A DNA stretch of 64,000 bases from Pseudoalteromonas sp. XI10 (GCF_001469895.1 NZ_LOPY01000061.1:202839-266838); one strand, 5' to 3'. Shown: positions 8,932-18,210, counted from the first letter of the stretch. Translations and numbers: made by a program. Notes: a model not told the origin generated them from the letters alone.

Positions 8932-9144
8932 TTAGAGAATTTGATTCTCTTTCCAGGCTTGTTCTTTTGCCATGCGCTTTTTACGCTTGTCACATGGGTC
9001 GTCACAGTCGCAGGCTTTGTCGATACCAACAGCGCCTAGGCCACCACAACTACTGGCCATAGATTTCTTTTGCACTATCATGCCGACAGCCATCGCTGCC
9101 ACAATTAAAATGAGTAGACCAAATGTAAGAAGAAAAAGTGACAT
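8932..9144 (-). CDS. nqrM: Na+-NQR maturation factor NqrM
   Basis: This 70-residue DUF539 protein has one N-terminal membrane helix (about residues 3-23) followed by a cysteine cluster at Cys33, Cys45, Cys47 and Cys51 in SCGGLGAVGIDKACDCDDPC. The family is needed to build the iron centre held between NqrD and NqrE. AGGGGC before the ATG supports the start. In Vibrio nqrM directly follows apbE; here a 265-bp structured repeat element separates the two, and nqrM has its own terminator. Confidence 0.93.
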   Translation of the reverse strand: MSLFLLTFGLLILIVAAMAVGMIVQKKSMASSCGGLGAVGIDKACDCDDPCDKRKKRMAKEQAWKENQIL

Positions 9145-9203
9145 TGCTTTGCCCCTATCGTCAGCAATTAAATCGAGCCCAACTAATTAGGCTGCATGTA
9201 TTA

Positions 9204-9468
9204 TATACCCAAACCACCCCAAGGTGCGAGTTTCAGTTGGAATTAAAAGCGATTTAGGCAAGGCATTGATTGCAAGCAATAGTGGTTCTATTGTTAAAAT
9301 CAATAACGCTGTATAAATCGCTTTTCAACCAACCCTTTGGGCGCTTCACAGGCGCTTACTCTCATCGTTGTTACTTTTTAAAAGGGACTGCCATTGTTGC
9401 AAAGTAACGCCTTGATATTAAGCACCTGTGAAACGCTGAATTCTGCATCTTGAGGTGGCTTGGGTATG
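9204..9468. repeat. MITE-like structured element with terminal inverted repeats and two composite hairpins
   Basis: The ends are inverted repeats matching at 20 of 24 positions (9204-9227 and 9445-9468; core TACCCAA.CCACC.CAAG). Hairpin 1 pairs AAAAGCGATTTA (9245-9256) with its exact complement at 9314-9325. Inside it are ATTGATT/AATCAAT and a tip CAATAG...CTATTG. Hairpin 2 pairs 9341-9358 with 9419-9436 (16 of 18), and within it GTTACTTT (9370-9377) pairs exactly with AAAGTAAC (9401-9408). No ORF is present. The layout resembles a non-autonomous mobile element or a structured transcript. It fills the gap between apbE and nqrM. Confidence 0.75.
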
Positions 9469-9485
9469 CACTGCTTCTTGCCCTG

Positions 9486-10517
9486 CTACAAATAAGGTTT
9501 AAATGCAGGGCTTGAATAAGTTACTAAGCCATTGTCTGACTTACCAATTAAGTACACTGGCAAATCGTGCTCTTCAGCGTATTTCTGCGCTTTTTCCATG
9601 CCCATCACTGTGATTGCCGTCGCTAAGCCATCTGCAGTCATCGCTGATGGGTGTAAAACAGTAACTGATACCAAATCATGACGGCTCGGCATACCTGTTA
9701 CAGGGTCAATTAAGTGGCTATAGGTAATACCATCCATTTCGTAAAAAATTCGGTAATCACCTGATGTCGCAATACCATTAGTACCGGGCTCAATTACTTT
9801 ATGTACTTTACGCACGCCTGGCTCAGCATCAGGCTGTTCAATAGCTATTTTCCAAGTGATGTTGTTTGGCTTAATACCCGACACACGCAACTCACCACCA
9901 ATTTCAACCATATAATTAGTGAAACCATGGCTTTCAATCACTTGTGCTACTTTATCAATACCATATCCTTTTGCTGTAGCAGAAAACGACAGCTCTAACC
10001 CATCAATTGTTTTCATCAGGCCAGCATCTGTAAGTTTAAGCTTATCAACACCAATTTTGGCAATCATTGCCTTCAAGGCTTCATCGCTTGGGCGTTTAGT
10101 CGGCTTTTTATCTGGACCAAAACCCCACAAGTCAATAAGTGGCCCCATAGTCACATCTAGCGTTTTTGTTGATTCGCCAAGGCGAATCGATTCAGCTACC
10201 ACATTTCTAAAATCAGCACTTATTGGCATTACCTGTCCTGCTGGTAACTGGTTAAACTGGTTAATTTCTGAATCAGGAATGTAAGTCGACATAGATTGAT
10301 TTACATCTTTAAGCACTTGCTTAATTTCAGGATGTAAATCAACACCTGCAACCTTTGAAGACTCTGCAAACACCTTAATATGATAAGTGGTGCCCATTGT
10401 CTTACCTTCAAAATAAAGCTCTTCAGCCTTATCAGCTTGGCTGCAGCCAGCCATGAGTAAAGTCATAGTTAATAGAAAAAAGGCCATCAAGCCTTGGCGA
10501 TAAAACACTCTATTCAT
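9486..10517 (-). CDS. apbE: FAD:protein FMN transferase
   Basis: This periplasm-facing lipoprotein attaches FMN covalently to threonines in NqrB and NqrC. The lipobox is LMAGC. Family motifs include the KTMGTTYHIKV start of the domain, ATAKGYGIDKVA and the C-terminal DGLATAITVMG metal/FAD loop. The frame extends to a GTG at 10526, but the ATG at 10517 has AAAGG about 8 bases upstream and is preferred. It lies downstream of nqrF beyond a terminator hairpin, so it is expressed by read-through or from its own promoter near 10540. Confidence 0.94.
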   Translation of the reverse strand: MNRVFYRQGLMAFFLLTMTLLMAGCSQADKAEELYFEGKTMGTTYHIKVFAESSKVAGVDLHPEIKQVLKDVNQSMSTYIPDSEINQFNQLPAGQVMPISADFRNVVAESIRLGESTKTLDVTMGPLIDLWGFGPDKKPTKRPSDEALKAMIAKIGVDKLKLTDAGLMKTIDGLELSFSATAKGYGIDKVAQVIESHGFTNYMVEIGGELRVSGIKPNNITWKIAIEQPDAEPGVRKVHKVIEPGTNGIATSGDYRIFYEMDGITYSHLIDPVTGMPSRHDLVSVTVLHPSAMTADGLATAITVMGMEKAQKYAEEHDLPVYLIGKSDNGLVTYSSPAFKPYL

Positions 10518-10562
10518 AGCATTCACCTTTTAGATACCACAGGGTTAGGTATAGAAATAAAA

Positions 10563-10593
10563 AAGCCTCGTAACACTATGTGCTACGAGGCTT
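10563..10593 (-). terminator. Terminator after nqrF
   Basis: The perfect 10-base arms AAGCCTCGTA and TACGAGGCTT are followed, on the minus strand, by a T tract. This should limit transcription from the nqrA-F genes into apbE. Confidence 0.85.
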
Positions 10594-10629
10594 GTATTCT
10601 AACCAAAACTTATTGTTTTGTGTATGGTG

Positions 10630-11856
10630 TTAGCCACCGAAGTCATCTAATAAGATGTTTTCGTCTTCTACACCAAGATCTTTAAGCATGTTGATAACAG
10701 CCGCGTTCATCATTGGAGGACCACACATGTAGAACTCACAATCTTCTGGCGCTTCATGATCTTTCAAGTAGTTTTCATAAAGTACGTTATGGATGAAGCC
10801 TGTGTAACCTTCCCAGTTATCTTCTGGTTGTGGATCAGACAGTGCTGTGTGCCATACAAAGTTATCGTTTTCTGCTGCTAAGCCGTCGAAATCTTCTACA
10901 TAGAACATTTCACGCTTAGAACGCGCACCATACCAGAAGCTCATCTTACGCTTAGATTTTAAACGCTTAAGTTGGTCAAAGATATGTGAACGCATTGGTG
11001 CCATACCTGCACCACCACCTACGAATACCATTTCTGCATCTGTGTCTTTCGCGAAGAACTCACCGAATGGGCCAGAAATAGTTACTTTATCACCTTCTTT
11101 TAATGACCAAATGTACGAAGACATTTTACCACATGGAAGGCTTAGGTCTCTTGGCGGCGGCGTAGCGATACGCACGTTAAGCATGATGATGCCTTCTTCT
11201 TCTGGGTAGTTAGCCATCGAGTATGCACGAATTGTTTCGTCGTCTACTTTAGACTCCAGATCGAAGAAACCGAAGTGGTTCCAGTCGCCACGATACTCTT
11301 CTGGAATATCGAAATCAGCGTATTTAACGTGGTGAGCTGGTGCTTCAATTTGAATATAACCACCGGCACGGAAAGGTACTGACTCGCCATCAGGGATTTG
11401 TAACTTAAGTTCCTTGATGAACGTTGCCTTGTTATCGTTAGAGATAACAGTACAGTCCCACTTTTTAACACCGAAAATTGACTCTTCAAGTTCAATTTCC
11501 ATGTCGGTCTTAACATTTACCTGACACGCTAAACGGCAGCCTTCACGAGCTTCACCTTTAGAGATGTGATCAAGTTCTGTTGGTAAGATATCGCCGCCAC
11601 CTTCTTTGATGTGTACACGACACTGACCACAAGAGCCACCGCCACCACATGCAGATGAAACGAAGATACCTGAATCAGCTAGCGCGCCTAATAGCTTGCT
11701 ACCTGCAGATGTTTTAATAGCTTTTTCTGGGTCGCCATTAATTCCGATGATGATATCGCCGCTTGCTACTAATTTAGATTTAGCACCAATGATAACTAAA
11801 ACTAAAATTACAACGATAGCGATGAAAACACCAACGCCTAAGAAAATCTCATTCAT
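10630..11856 (-). CDS. nqrF: Na+-translocating NADH:quinone reductase subunit F
   Basis: NqrF is the NADH-oxidising entry point of the sodium pump. An N-terminal membrane helix (about residues 4-25) leads to a ferredoxin-like domain with the 2Fe-2S cysteines in SACGGGGSCGQC and a later RLACQ. It is followed by a ferredoxin-reductase domain with the FAD motif RAYSMA and the NADH motif GGGAGMAPMR, and the protein ends in a conserved LDDFGG. It has 408 residues, the usual family length, and starts 19 bases after nqrE. Confidence 0.97.
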   Translation of the reverse strand: MNEIFLGVGVFIAIVVILVLVIIGAKSKLVASGDIIIGINGDPEKAIKTSAGSKLLGALADSGIFVSSACGGGGSCGQCRVHIKEGGGDILPTELDHISKGEAREGCRLACQVNVKTDMEIELEESIFGVKKWDCTVISNDNKATFIKELKLQIPDGESVPFRAGGYIQIEAPAHHVKYADFDIPEEYRGDWNHFGFFDLESKVDDETIRAYSMANYPEEEGIIMLNVRIATPPPRDLSLPCGKMSSYIWSLKEGDKVTISGPFGEFFAKDTDAEMVFVGGGAGMAPMRSHIFDQLKRLKSKRKMSFWYGARSKREMFYVEDFDGLAAENDNFVWHTALSDPQPEDNWEGYTGFIHNVLYENYLKDHEAPEDCEFYMCGPPMMNAAVINMLKDLGVEDENILLDDFGG

Positions 11857-11875
11857 GATTTATCCTCGCTACCTA

Positions 11876-12484
11876 TTAAAGTGAAATACCAGAGAATGAC
11901 ATAAAGCCAAGACCCATAAGACCAACAGTGATGAAAGTGATACCTAAACCACGTAAGCCATCAGGAACGTCTGAGTACTTCATTTTTTCACGGATACCAG
12001 CAAGTAAAGTAATTGCTAGTGCCCAGCCCACACCTGAACCGATACCATAAACAACAGACTCGCCGAAGTTATAGTTACGCTCAACCATGAAAGATACCGC
12101 ACCGAAGATCGCACAGTTAACTGTGATCAGTGGTAAGAAGATACCTAACGCGTTGTAAAGTGCAGGGAAGAACTTATCTAATGCCATTTCAAGAATTTGT
12201 ACAAGTGCTGCAATAACACCGATGAAAGTCAAGAAACGTAAGAAGCTAAGGTCTGCTTCTGGGTAGCCAAGCCACTCTAATGCACCTGGTGCAAGAACAG
12301 CGTGATAAACCAAGTTATTTACAGGTACTGAGATACCTAGTACCACGATAACTGCCACACCTAGGCCGATTGACGTTGTTACTTTCTTTGATACAGCAAG
12401 GAAAGTACACATACCTAGGAAGAAGGCTAAAGCTAAGTTTTCAATGAAAACTGCTTTTACAAATAAACTAATATAATGTTCCAC
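11876..12484 (-). CDS. nqrE: Na+-translocating NADH:quinone reductase subunit E
   Basis: This integral membrane subunit has six helices and is related to NqrD and RnfA. With NqrD it holds the membrane iron centre, each contributing cysteines from half-helix segments; here CTF (near residue 26) and NCAIFG (near residue 120) are visible. It has 202 residues and lies 10 bases after nqrD. Confidence 0.96.
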   Translation of the reverse strand: MEHYISLFVKAVFIENLALAFFLGMCTFLAVSKKVTTSIGLGVAVIVVLGISVPVNNLVYHAVLAPGALEWLGYPEADLSFLRFLTFIGVIAALVQILEMALDKFFPALYNALGIFLPLITVNCAIFGAVSFMVERNYNFGESVVYGIGSGVGWALAITLLAGIREKMKYSDVPDGLRGLGITFITVGLMGLGFMSFSGISL

Positions 12485-12494
12485 TGCTCGCCCC

Positions 12495-13127
12495 TTACGC
12501 TTTTGCTTCTACTTGGTCTTTCTTGAAGGTACGAAGTACCCAGATGAATAAACCAATAATGAAGAATGCACTCGGTGGTAAAATCAATAGACCCATTGGT
12601 TGATACCAGCCACCATTTTGAACTAATGGAATAATATCAACACCGAATAGTGAACCTTTACCGAATAACTCACGGATGAAACCAACAGTTAGTAGTACTA
12701 CTGAGTAGCCTAAACCGTTACCGATACCGTCTAAGAAAGACATTAACGGTGGTGACTTCATTGCGTATGCTTCAGCACGACCCATTACGATACAGTTTGT
12801 AATGATTAGACCAACGAATACTGAAAGCTCTTTAGCAGTTGCATAAGAGAATGCTTGCAGTACTTGGTCAACAACGATTACAAGTGATGCGATGATCGTC
12901 ATTTGCACGATGATACGTACAGATGATGGGATGTGGTTACGAATTGACGAAATAAACAAGCTAGAAAACGCAGTTACTAGTGTCAATGCGATTGACATGA
13001 TTAGTGCATTTTTTAAGCTTGATGTTACCGCTAGCGCAGAACAAATACCTAGTACTTGTAATGCGATCGGGTTATTTGCGAATACCGGGCCAAATAGGAC
13101 CGACTTCATTTCTTTAGTATCAGCCAT
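12495..13127 (-). CDS. nqrD: Na+-translocating NADH:quinone reductase subunit D
   Basis: This six-helix membrane subunit is the pseudo-symmetric partner of NqrE. The conserved cysteines of the iron centre are visible in LGICSALAV (about residue 29) and TNCIVMGRAEAYA (about residue 112). It has 210 residues. Its start codon overlaps the stop of nqrC by one base, which suggests coupled translation. Confidence 0.96.
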   Translation of the reverse strand: MADTKEMKSVLFGPVFANNPIALQVLGICSALAVTSSLKNALIMSIALTLVTAFSSLFISSIRNHIPSSVRIIVQMTIIASLVIVVDQVLQAFSYATAKELSVFVGLIITNCIVMGRAEAYAMKSPPLMSFLDGIGNGLGYSVVLLTVGFIRELFGKGSLFGVDIIPLVQNGGWYQPMGLLILPPSAFFIIGLFIWVLRTFKKDQVEAKA

Positions 13128-13879
13128 TATTTCAACGCTCCTTCACGTACTTTCGCAAGGAATGGACCAAAGCCATGCTCGCCAGTCCAGAAGTCAACTG
13201 TGTGATCAACACCGTTTGAAGTTAATGTTGCACCAGAAAGACCATCGATTTGATGTTCGTTCTTCGCACCGCTCTTCATGATATTGATTGGTAACTCTTT
13301 ACCTTGCCATTTAGCAGTCCATTGTGGATTTTGGATTTCACCACCTAGACCTGGCGTTTCGTTGTGCTTGAAGAAGTTGATGTTTTTAACTGTTTCACCA
13401 TCGCTTTCAAGCGCTAAGAAGCCGTACATTACACCCCAAAGGCCGTAACCTTGGATTGGTAGAATGATTGCGTCTGTAGAACCATCAGGTTTCTTCGAAA
13501 TATATACAGGTGAATTTTTTGTCATACGCTGAATACCAGCGATGTCTTTAATTCCTTCTGCTTTCAACGCAAAGCTACGAGCTTGGTCGAATTTTGTTTT
13601 CTCGAAGTCAAATGAGTTAGGATCAGCACCCTCAACAAACTCACCTGTGTTCATGTCTACAACACGTGCTTCAATTTTTGAGTTAAAGGTATCTGACACA
13701 GTACCTGATACTTCAATGCCTGCAGCCGCTAAGATATTACGTTGGATATCTTGTGTTTTGTTAGCTTGCTGTAAAGGACGAAGCTGAACTGAAGCAAACG
13801 ATACGATGATTGCACACACTAAACATAGTGCAACAACAACGGTTAGCGTTTTGCCGATTGATTCGTTATTACTAGACAT
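13127..13879 (-). CDS. nqrC: Na+-translocating NADH:quinone reductase subunit C
   Basis: NqrC has one N-terminal helix and a periplasmic FMN-binding domain. The covalent flavin site is the threonine of DGLSGATLTS (about residue 216), the consensus modified by ApbE, encoded in the same cluster. GYGLWGVMYGF is the family signature in the middle. It has 250 residues, and its start overlaps the end of nqrB by 8 bases. Confidence 0.96.
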   Translation of the reverse strand: MSSNNESIGKTLTVVVALCLVCAIIVSFASVQLRPLQQANKTQDIQRNILAAAGIEVSGTVSDTFNSKIEARVVDMNTGEFVEGADPNSFDFEKTKFDQARSFALKAEGIKDIAGIQRMTKNSPVYISKKPDGSTDAIILPIQGYGLWGVMYGFLALESDGETVKNINFFKHNETPGLGGEIQNPQWTAKWQGKELPINIMKSGAKNEHQIDGLSGATLTSNGVDHTVDFWTGEHGFGPFLAKVREGALK

Positions 13880-15074
13880 TACGTGCCAACCTCCGCTTGA
13901 TATTAGCTTGCACTACAAAGTGATCGAATAATGGTGCAAATAAGTTAGCAAATAAGATTGCTAGCATCATACCTTCTGGGAATGCCGGGTTAACAACACG
14001 GATCATTACAACCATAAAGCCGATTAACGCACCGTAAGCGAACTTACCTTTGTCTGTGAATGATGCAGATACTGGGTCTGTTGCCATGAAGAACATACCA
14101 AATGCAAAACCACCAAGAACTAAGTGCCAGTGCCAAGGCATAGCAAATACAGCATTGGTTTCTGAACCAATTGTATTTAGTAAGAATGCCGTTGCAACCA
14201 TACCTAGGAATACACCTAGTACGATACGCCATGAAGCGATACGCACGTAAATTAGGAATAAACCACCGATTAATAGTGCTAGTGTTGACGTCTCACCCAT
14301 AGAACCTTGAATGAAACCGTAGAACGCATTCCACCATAGCTCCATGTTGCTGTAATCAAGTGAACCAACAACAGCTTGGCCAAGCATAGTTGCACCAGAG
14401 AATGAATCTACTGCTGTCCATACTGTGTCACCTGAAATTTGCGCTGGGTATGCGAAGAATAAGAACGCACGACCGGCAAGAGCAGGGTTAAGGAAGTTAC
14501 GACCTGTACCACCAAAGATTTCTTTAGCGATTACAACACCAAACGTAATACCTAGTGCAACTTGCCATAAAGGAATCGTCGCAGGCAGGATTAGTGCGAA
14601 TAATACAGATGTTACGAAGAAACCTTCATTTACTTCGTGCTTACGCACTGAAGCAAATAGTACTTCCCAGAAACCACCCACAGCAAACGTTACTGCGTAT
14701 ATAGGTAGGAAGAAGCAGGCACCGTAAAACATTTTAGCGCCCCAACCAGAGTCAGCAGTTAATTCACCACCGAATAATTGGAACAGACCAACTTGCCATG
14801 TGTTTGCTAGTTCAAAACCTTGCGCTAAAGCACCAGCGGCCTGATGACCGATGTTGAACATACCAAAGAACATTGCAGGGAACGTCGCCATCCACACTAA
14901 AATCATCATACGTTTTAGGTCGATGTTATCGCGAACGTGTGTTTTGCCTTTATTTACATAACCAGGCGTATAGAAAATAGTCGCTGCAGCTTCGTAAAGC
15001 GCATACCATTTTTCGTGTTTACCACCCGGTTCAAAATGCGGCTCAATATCTTCTAGAAATTTCTTTAAACCCAT
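13872..15074 (-). CDS. nqrB: Na+-translocating NADH:quinone reductase subunit B
   Basis: This main membrane subunit forms the sodium path and binds riboflavin, covalent FMN and the quinone. The FMN-attachment threonine lies in DSFSGATMLG (about residue 228), matching the ApbE target in NqrC. About ten hydrophobic helices follow a soluble N-terminal segment (MGLKKFLEDIEPHFEPGG). It has 400 residues. It begins 4 bases after nqrA. Confidence 0.97.
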   Translation of the reverse strand: MGLKKFLEDIEPHFEPGGKHEKWYALYEAAATIFYTPGYVNKGKTHVRDNIDLKRMMILVWMATFPAMFFGMFNIGHQAAGALAQGFELANTWQVGLFQLFGGELTADSGWGAKMFYGACFFLPIYAVTFAVGGFWEVLFASVRKHEVNEGFFVTSVLFALILPATIPLWQVALGITFGVVIAKEIFGGTGRNFLNPALAGRAFLFFAYPAQISGDTVWTAVDSFSGATMLGQAVVGSLDYSNMELWWNAFYGFIQGSMGETSTLALLIGGLFLIYVRIASWRIVLGVFLGMVATAFLLNTIGSETNAVFAMPWHWHLVLGGFAFGMFFMATDPVSASFTDKGKFAYGALIGFMVVMIRVVNPAFPEGMMLAILFANLFAPLFDHFVVQANIKRRLARNV

Positions 15075-15078
15075 CTCT

Positions 15079-16422
15079 CTAGCCTTCCTTCTCGATCGTA
15101 GTCAAGCAATCGCGTAGGATTGAACCGTACTCGTATTTACCTGGACAAACGAAGGTACATAATGCTAAATCTTCTTCATCAAGCTCTAGCGCACCTAACG
15201 AAATAGCACCATCAAGATCACGTGCGATTAAATCACGTAATAATAGTGTAGGTAGGATGTCTAAAGGCATAACACGCTCATAGCTACCAATTGGAACCAT
15301 GGCACGCTTCGAACCACCTGTTGAAGTCGTCATGTTAAATAGACGGCTAGGAGCAAGGTGAGATAAGAAGGTACGTGTTACTGAGAACTTGTTAGCACCT
15401 GGTGCGATCCAACCGAATAGCTCTTTTTCGCGACCTTCAAGTAATACAGATACTTGAACATGGTAACGACCTAAGAACGCGTGTGGACCTTGAGAGATAG
15501 CGCCTGATAATACAGAACCAGAAATTACACGGTTATCACCGTCTTCTAATTCACCAGCAACTAAATCATCTAAAGATGCACCTAGCTGAGTTTTCACTAA
15601 GCGTGGGTTTTTAACACGTGGACCAGCAAGAGAAACAACACGGTCTGTGAAGATTTCACCTGTTAGGAATAAATTACCAAACGCGATTACGTCTTGGTAA
15701 CCTAAGTGCCAAACCTGCTTGCTTGCAGAAACTGGGTCTAAGTTATGAATGTGTGTACCAACAAGACCTGCCGGATGCTTGCCACCAAACTCATGTACTT
15801 CTACTTGAGGGATTGATGAACTAGGCACTTGGCTACCAGCTTGTTTACAAACAAATACTTTGCCGTCAGTCAAACGAGATACCACAGCTAAACCTGCTTC
15901 AAATGCTGCAGTGTTTTCAGCAATGATTACTGCAGGATCTGCAGCTAGCGGGTTAGTGTCGATAGCCGTTACAAAGATAGAGCTAGGATTTGCATCCAAA
16001 GCAGCTACTCTGCTGAATGGGCGAGCACGTAGTGCTGTCCATTGACCTGACTGAACTAGTACTTCTTTAACTTTTTCACGGTCTAAGCCCGAAAGCTCGT
16101 CGGCCTTGAAAGAGTCAAAGGTGATTTGCTCACTGCCATTAACTTCAATAACAACAGATTGCAGCACACGTTTAGCACCACGATTAATTTCTTTAACTAC
16201 CCCAGAAGCTGGTGCAGTAAATAAGACGCCTGGGTTCTTTTTGTCTTCAAAAAGTACCTGGCCTTTTTTGACTTGGTCATCCACGCGAACATGCATGGTT
16301 GGACGCATACCAATATATTCTTCACCTAGCACAGCTACACGTTTGACGGCAGAACCATCGTGAATAACTTGCTGAGGTGCGCCCTCTATCGGTAAATCCA
16401 GACCTTTTTTTATGTTGATCAT
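15079..16422 (-). CDS. nqrA: Na+-translocating NADH:quinone reductase subunit A
   Basis: This cytoplasmic subunit sits beside the quinone site. The family N terminus MINIKKGLDLPIEGAPQQ fixes the start at the ATG at 16422 (447 residues; about 446 is typical). The frame continues upstream to a TTG at 16494, but those residues do not match the family. No strong ribosome binding site is seen before 16422. A second in-frame ATG at 16434 is the only close alternative. It is the first gene of the nqr operon. Confidence 0.94.
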   Translation of the reverse strand: MINIKKGLDLPIEGAPQQVIHDGSAVKRVAVLGEEYIGMRPTMHVRVDDQVKKGQVLFEDKKNPGVLFTAPASGVVKEINRGAKRVLQSVVIEVNGSEQITFDSFKADELSGLDREKVKEVLVQSGQWTALRARPFSRVAALDANPSSIFVTAIDTNPLAADPAVIIAENTAAFEAGLAVVSRLTDGKVFVCKQAGSQVPSSSIPQVEVHEFGGKHPAGLVGTHIHNLDPVSASKQVWHLGYQDVIAFGNLFLTGEIFTDRVVSLAGPRVKNPRLVKTQLGASLDDLVAGELEDGDNRVISGSVLSGAISQGPHAFLGRYHVQVSVLLEGREKELFGWIAPGANKFSVTRTFLSHLAPSRLFNMTTSTGGSKRAMVPIGSYERVMPLDILPTLLLRDLIARDLDGAISLGALELDEEDLALCTFVCPGKYEYGSILRDCLTTIEKEG

Positions 16423-16575
16423 ACGCACTTGCATTACATTAACGGAAAGAAACTGAAAAATCGTACCAACCACGTCGCCATTTGATATGCTCAAGTTAAA
16501 CTCTAAGTATCAAAGAATAGCCTGTTTAACACCCCAAACAAGCAACGCAGTAAACTCCTCACATATATTGCCCGA

Positions 16576-16584
16576 ATTTTAACA
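16576..16584 (-). promoter_or_regulatory. Candidate nqr operon promoter (extended -10)
   Basis: The minus strand reads TGTTAAAAT, an extended -10 element. It would place the start of transcription near 16568 and give a leader of about 145 bases before nqrA. No good -35 is seen. The rest of the 348-base gap up to 16770 shows only the fabV terminator. Confidence 0.35.
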
Positions 16585-16723
16585 TCAATCAGGGTGACTA
16601 TGCGAGAGCAAATATGAAATTTATACGACAGATACGGTTATTTAGACTACAAAAACCTTTTGAATAAAATTCAATATAGACCAAAGTGCTATTGATGATG
16701 TTTTATTTTCACCCATAAACAAA

Positions 16724-16748
16724 AAAGTCGCTTAAAAAAGCGACTTTA
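16724..16748 (-). terminator. Terminator of fabV
   Basis: The arms AAAGTCGCTT and AAGCGACTTT lie just after the fabV stop, with a T tract on the minus strand. Confidence 0.85.
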
Positions 16749-16770
16749 CAAAATCAAGTTTGTTTAGCGA

Positions 16771-17964
16771 TTAATCGATCAGCTGTGAAATCGCAACATC
16801 AGGATTCACATCTTGCTCGTAATCAACACTGTCGATACCAAAACCGAATAAACGTAAAAACTCATTATGGTAACCTACGTAATCCGTTAATTCGTCAATT
16901 GTATCTGTATCTACTGTATCCCAAACATGTTGTACACGAGCTTGAACATCATCTTCTAACTCTTTGTAGTTTTGGAATAAATGACCACCTTCGTCAAAAC
17001 GTGGTGTTTCACCGTAAAGGTTTTCAGTAAATAGTGAGTGAATTTGCTCAATGGTACCTTCGTAAGTCCCGTCTGCTTTCATTACTTTGAATAAAGCAGA
17101 GATATATAAAGGCATAATTGGAATTGCCGAGCTTGCTTGTGTCACAACCGCATTTAACGAAGAAACATACGCTTCACCATTTAAGCCTTTTGTAGACTCT
17201 TTGATTGCTTGTGTTGCACGGTCCAGATCTTCTTTCGCTTTACCAATTGTCGCATGGCCATAAATTGGCCACGTTAACTCTTTACCGATATAAGTGTAGG
17301 CTGTTGTTTTGAAGTTATCAGCTAGCACATCCGCTTCTTTTAATGCGTCAATCCACATTTCCCAATCTTCACCGCCCATTACTTTAATTGTATTGTCGAT
17401 GTCTTCTTGGCTTGCTGCTTCAACCGTTACTTCATCAATCACACGCTTTGAAGTGTTTAGGTTCTTCGTGGTGATATCTGAGCCAATAGGCTTAAGCGTT
17501 GATGAGTAAGTTTCGCCTGTATTTGGATCAGTACGACGAGGTGACGCAAGGCTGTAGATAACTAAATCAATTTTACCTAAATCAGCTTTGATAGTATCAA
17601 TTGCTTTTTGCTTGATTTCGTTAGAAAACGCATCGCCATTGATATTTTTAGACCATAAACCAGCTTCTTCAGCGGCTGCTTGGAATGCTGCTGTGTTGTA
17701 CCAACCTGCAGAACCCGTTTTGCGTTCGCTACCTTCTTTTTCAAAGAAAATACCTAACGTTTTAGCACCGCCACCAAATGCAGCCGTGATACGTGATGCT
17801 AGGCCGTAACCTGTAGACGCACCAATCACTAATACATTCTTAGGTGCATTGCTCAGTGGTCCTTGCGCTTTCACATAATTAATTTGTTCTTGTACGTGCT
17901 CTGCACACCCTACTGGATGCGCGTTAGTGCAGATAAATCCACGAATTTTCGGCTTAATGACCAT
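16771..17964 (-). CDS. fabV: Enoyl-[acyl-carrier-protein] reductase FabV (NADH)
   Basis: FabV reduces the trans-2 double bond in the last step of each fatty-acid elongation cycle. The protein has 397 residues, typical of FabV/TER and longer than FabI. Visible are the N-terminal signature RGFICTNAHPVGC, the NADH-binding VIGASTGYGLASR with FEKEG downstream, and the active-site Tyr-X8-Lys near PIYGHATIGKAK. FabV is intrinsically insensitive to triclosan in other bacteria. It is a single gene with its own terminator, downstream of bolA and the 22-bp repeat array. Confidence 0.96.
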   Translation of the reverse strand: MVIKPKIRGFICTNAHPVGCAEHVQEQINYVKAQGPLSNAPKNVLVIGASTGYGLASRITAAFGGGAKTLGIFFEKEGSERKTGSAGWYNTAAFQAAAEEAGLWSKNINGDAFSNEIKQKAIDTIKADLGKIDLVIYSLASPRRTDPNTGETYSSTLKPIGSDITTKNLNTSKRVIDEVTVEAASQEDIDNTIKVMGGEDWEMWIDALKEADVLADNFKTTAYTYIGKELTWPIYGHATIGKAKEDLDRATQAIKESTKGLNGEAYVSSLNAVVTQASSAIPIMPLYISALFKVMKADGTYEGTIEQIHSLFTENLYGETPRFDEGGHLFQNYKELEDDVQARVQHVWDTVDTDTIDELTDYVGYHNEFLRLFGFGIDSVDYEQDVNPDVAISQLID

Positions 17965-18100
17965 TGATCATCCTATATCTATCACAATAAAAATTAGCGC
18001 TAGTTTAAAGGCTAATAGTTAAAATACAGGTCTGATCAGTAAAACTTTTCAGACCCACTTAAATCTTTCGAGCTTAAAACCCCAAGTGACAAGCAGTCTA

Positions 18101-18210
18101 GAGTGACTGTCCTTCTAACTTTGAGTGACTGTCCTTCTAACTTTGAGTGACTGTCCTTCTAACTTTGAGTGACTGTCCTTCTAACTTTAGGTGACTGCCC
18201 TGCTAATTTA
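18101..18210 (+). repeat. 22-bp tandem repeat, four exact units plus one degenerate
   Basis: The units start at 18101, 18123, 18145 and 18167 and are identical, each beginning GAGTGACTGTCC and ending CTAACTTT. A fifth, at 18189-18210, reads AGGTGACTGCCC... and differs at several bases. The stop codon of bolA (18208-18210, complement) is the last three bases of this fifth unit. There are no spacers, so it is not a CRISPR array. Its core matches the motif beside the RAYT gene at 8871. Confidence 0.95.

Noticed and set aside
9204..9468. tRNA or known riboswitch in the apbE-nqrM gap
   Set aside because: No cloverleaf or recognisable aptamer core is present; the nested inverted repeats point to a repetitive element instead.
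16422..16494. Extended nqrA start (TTG at 16494)
   Set aside because: The extra residues do not resemble NqrA; the protein from 16422 has the usual length and N terminus.
18101..18210. CRISPR array
   Set aside because: Units are contiguous with no spacers between them and no cas gene is in the window.
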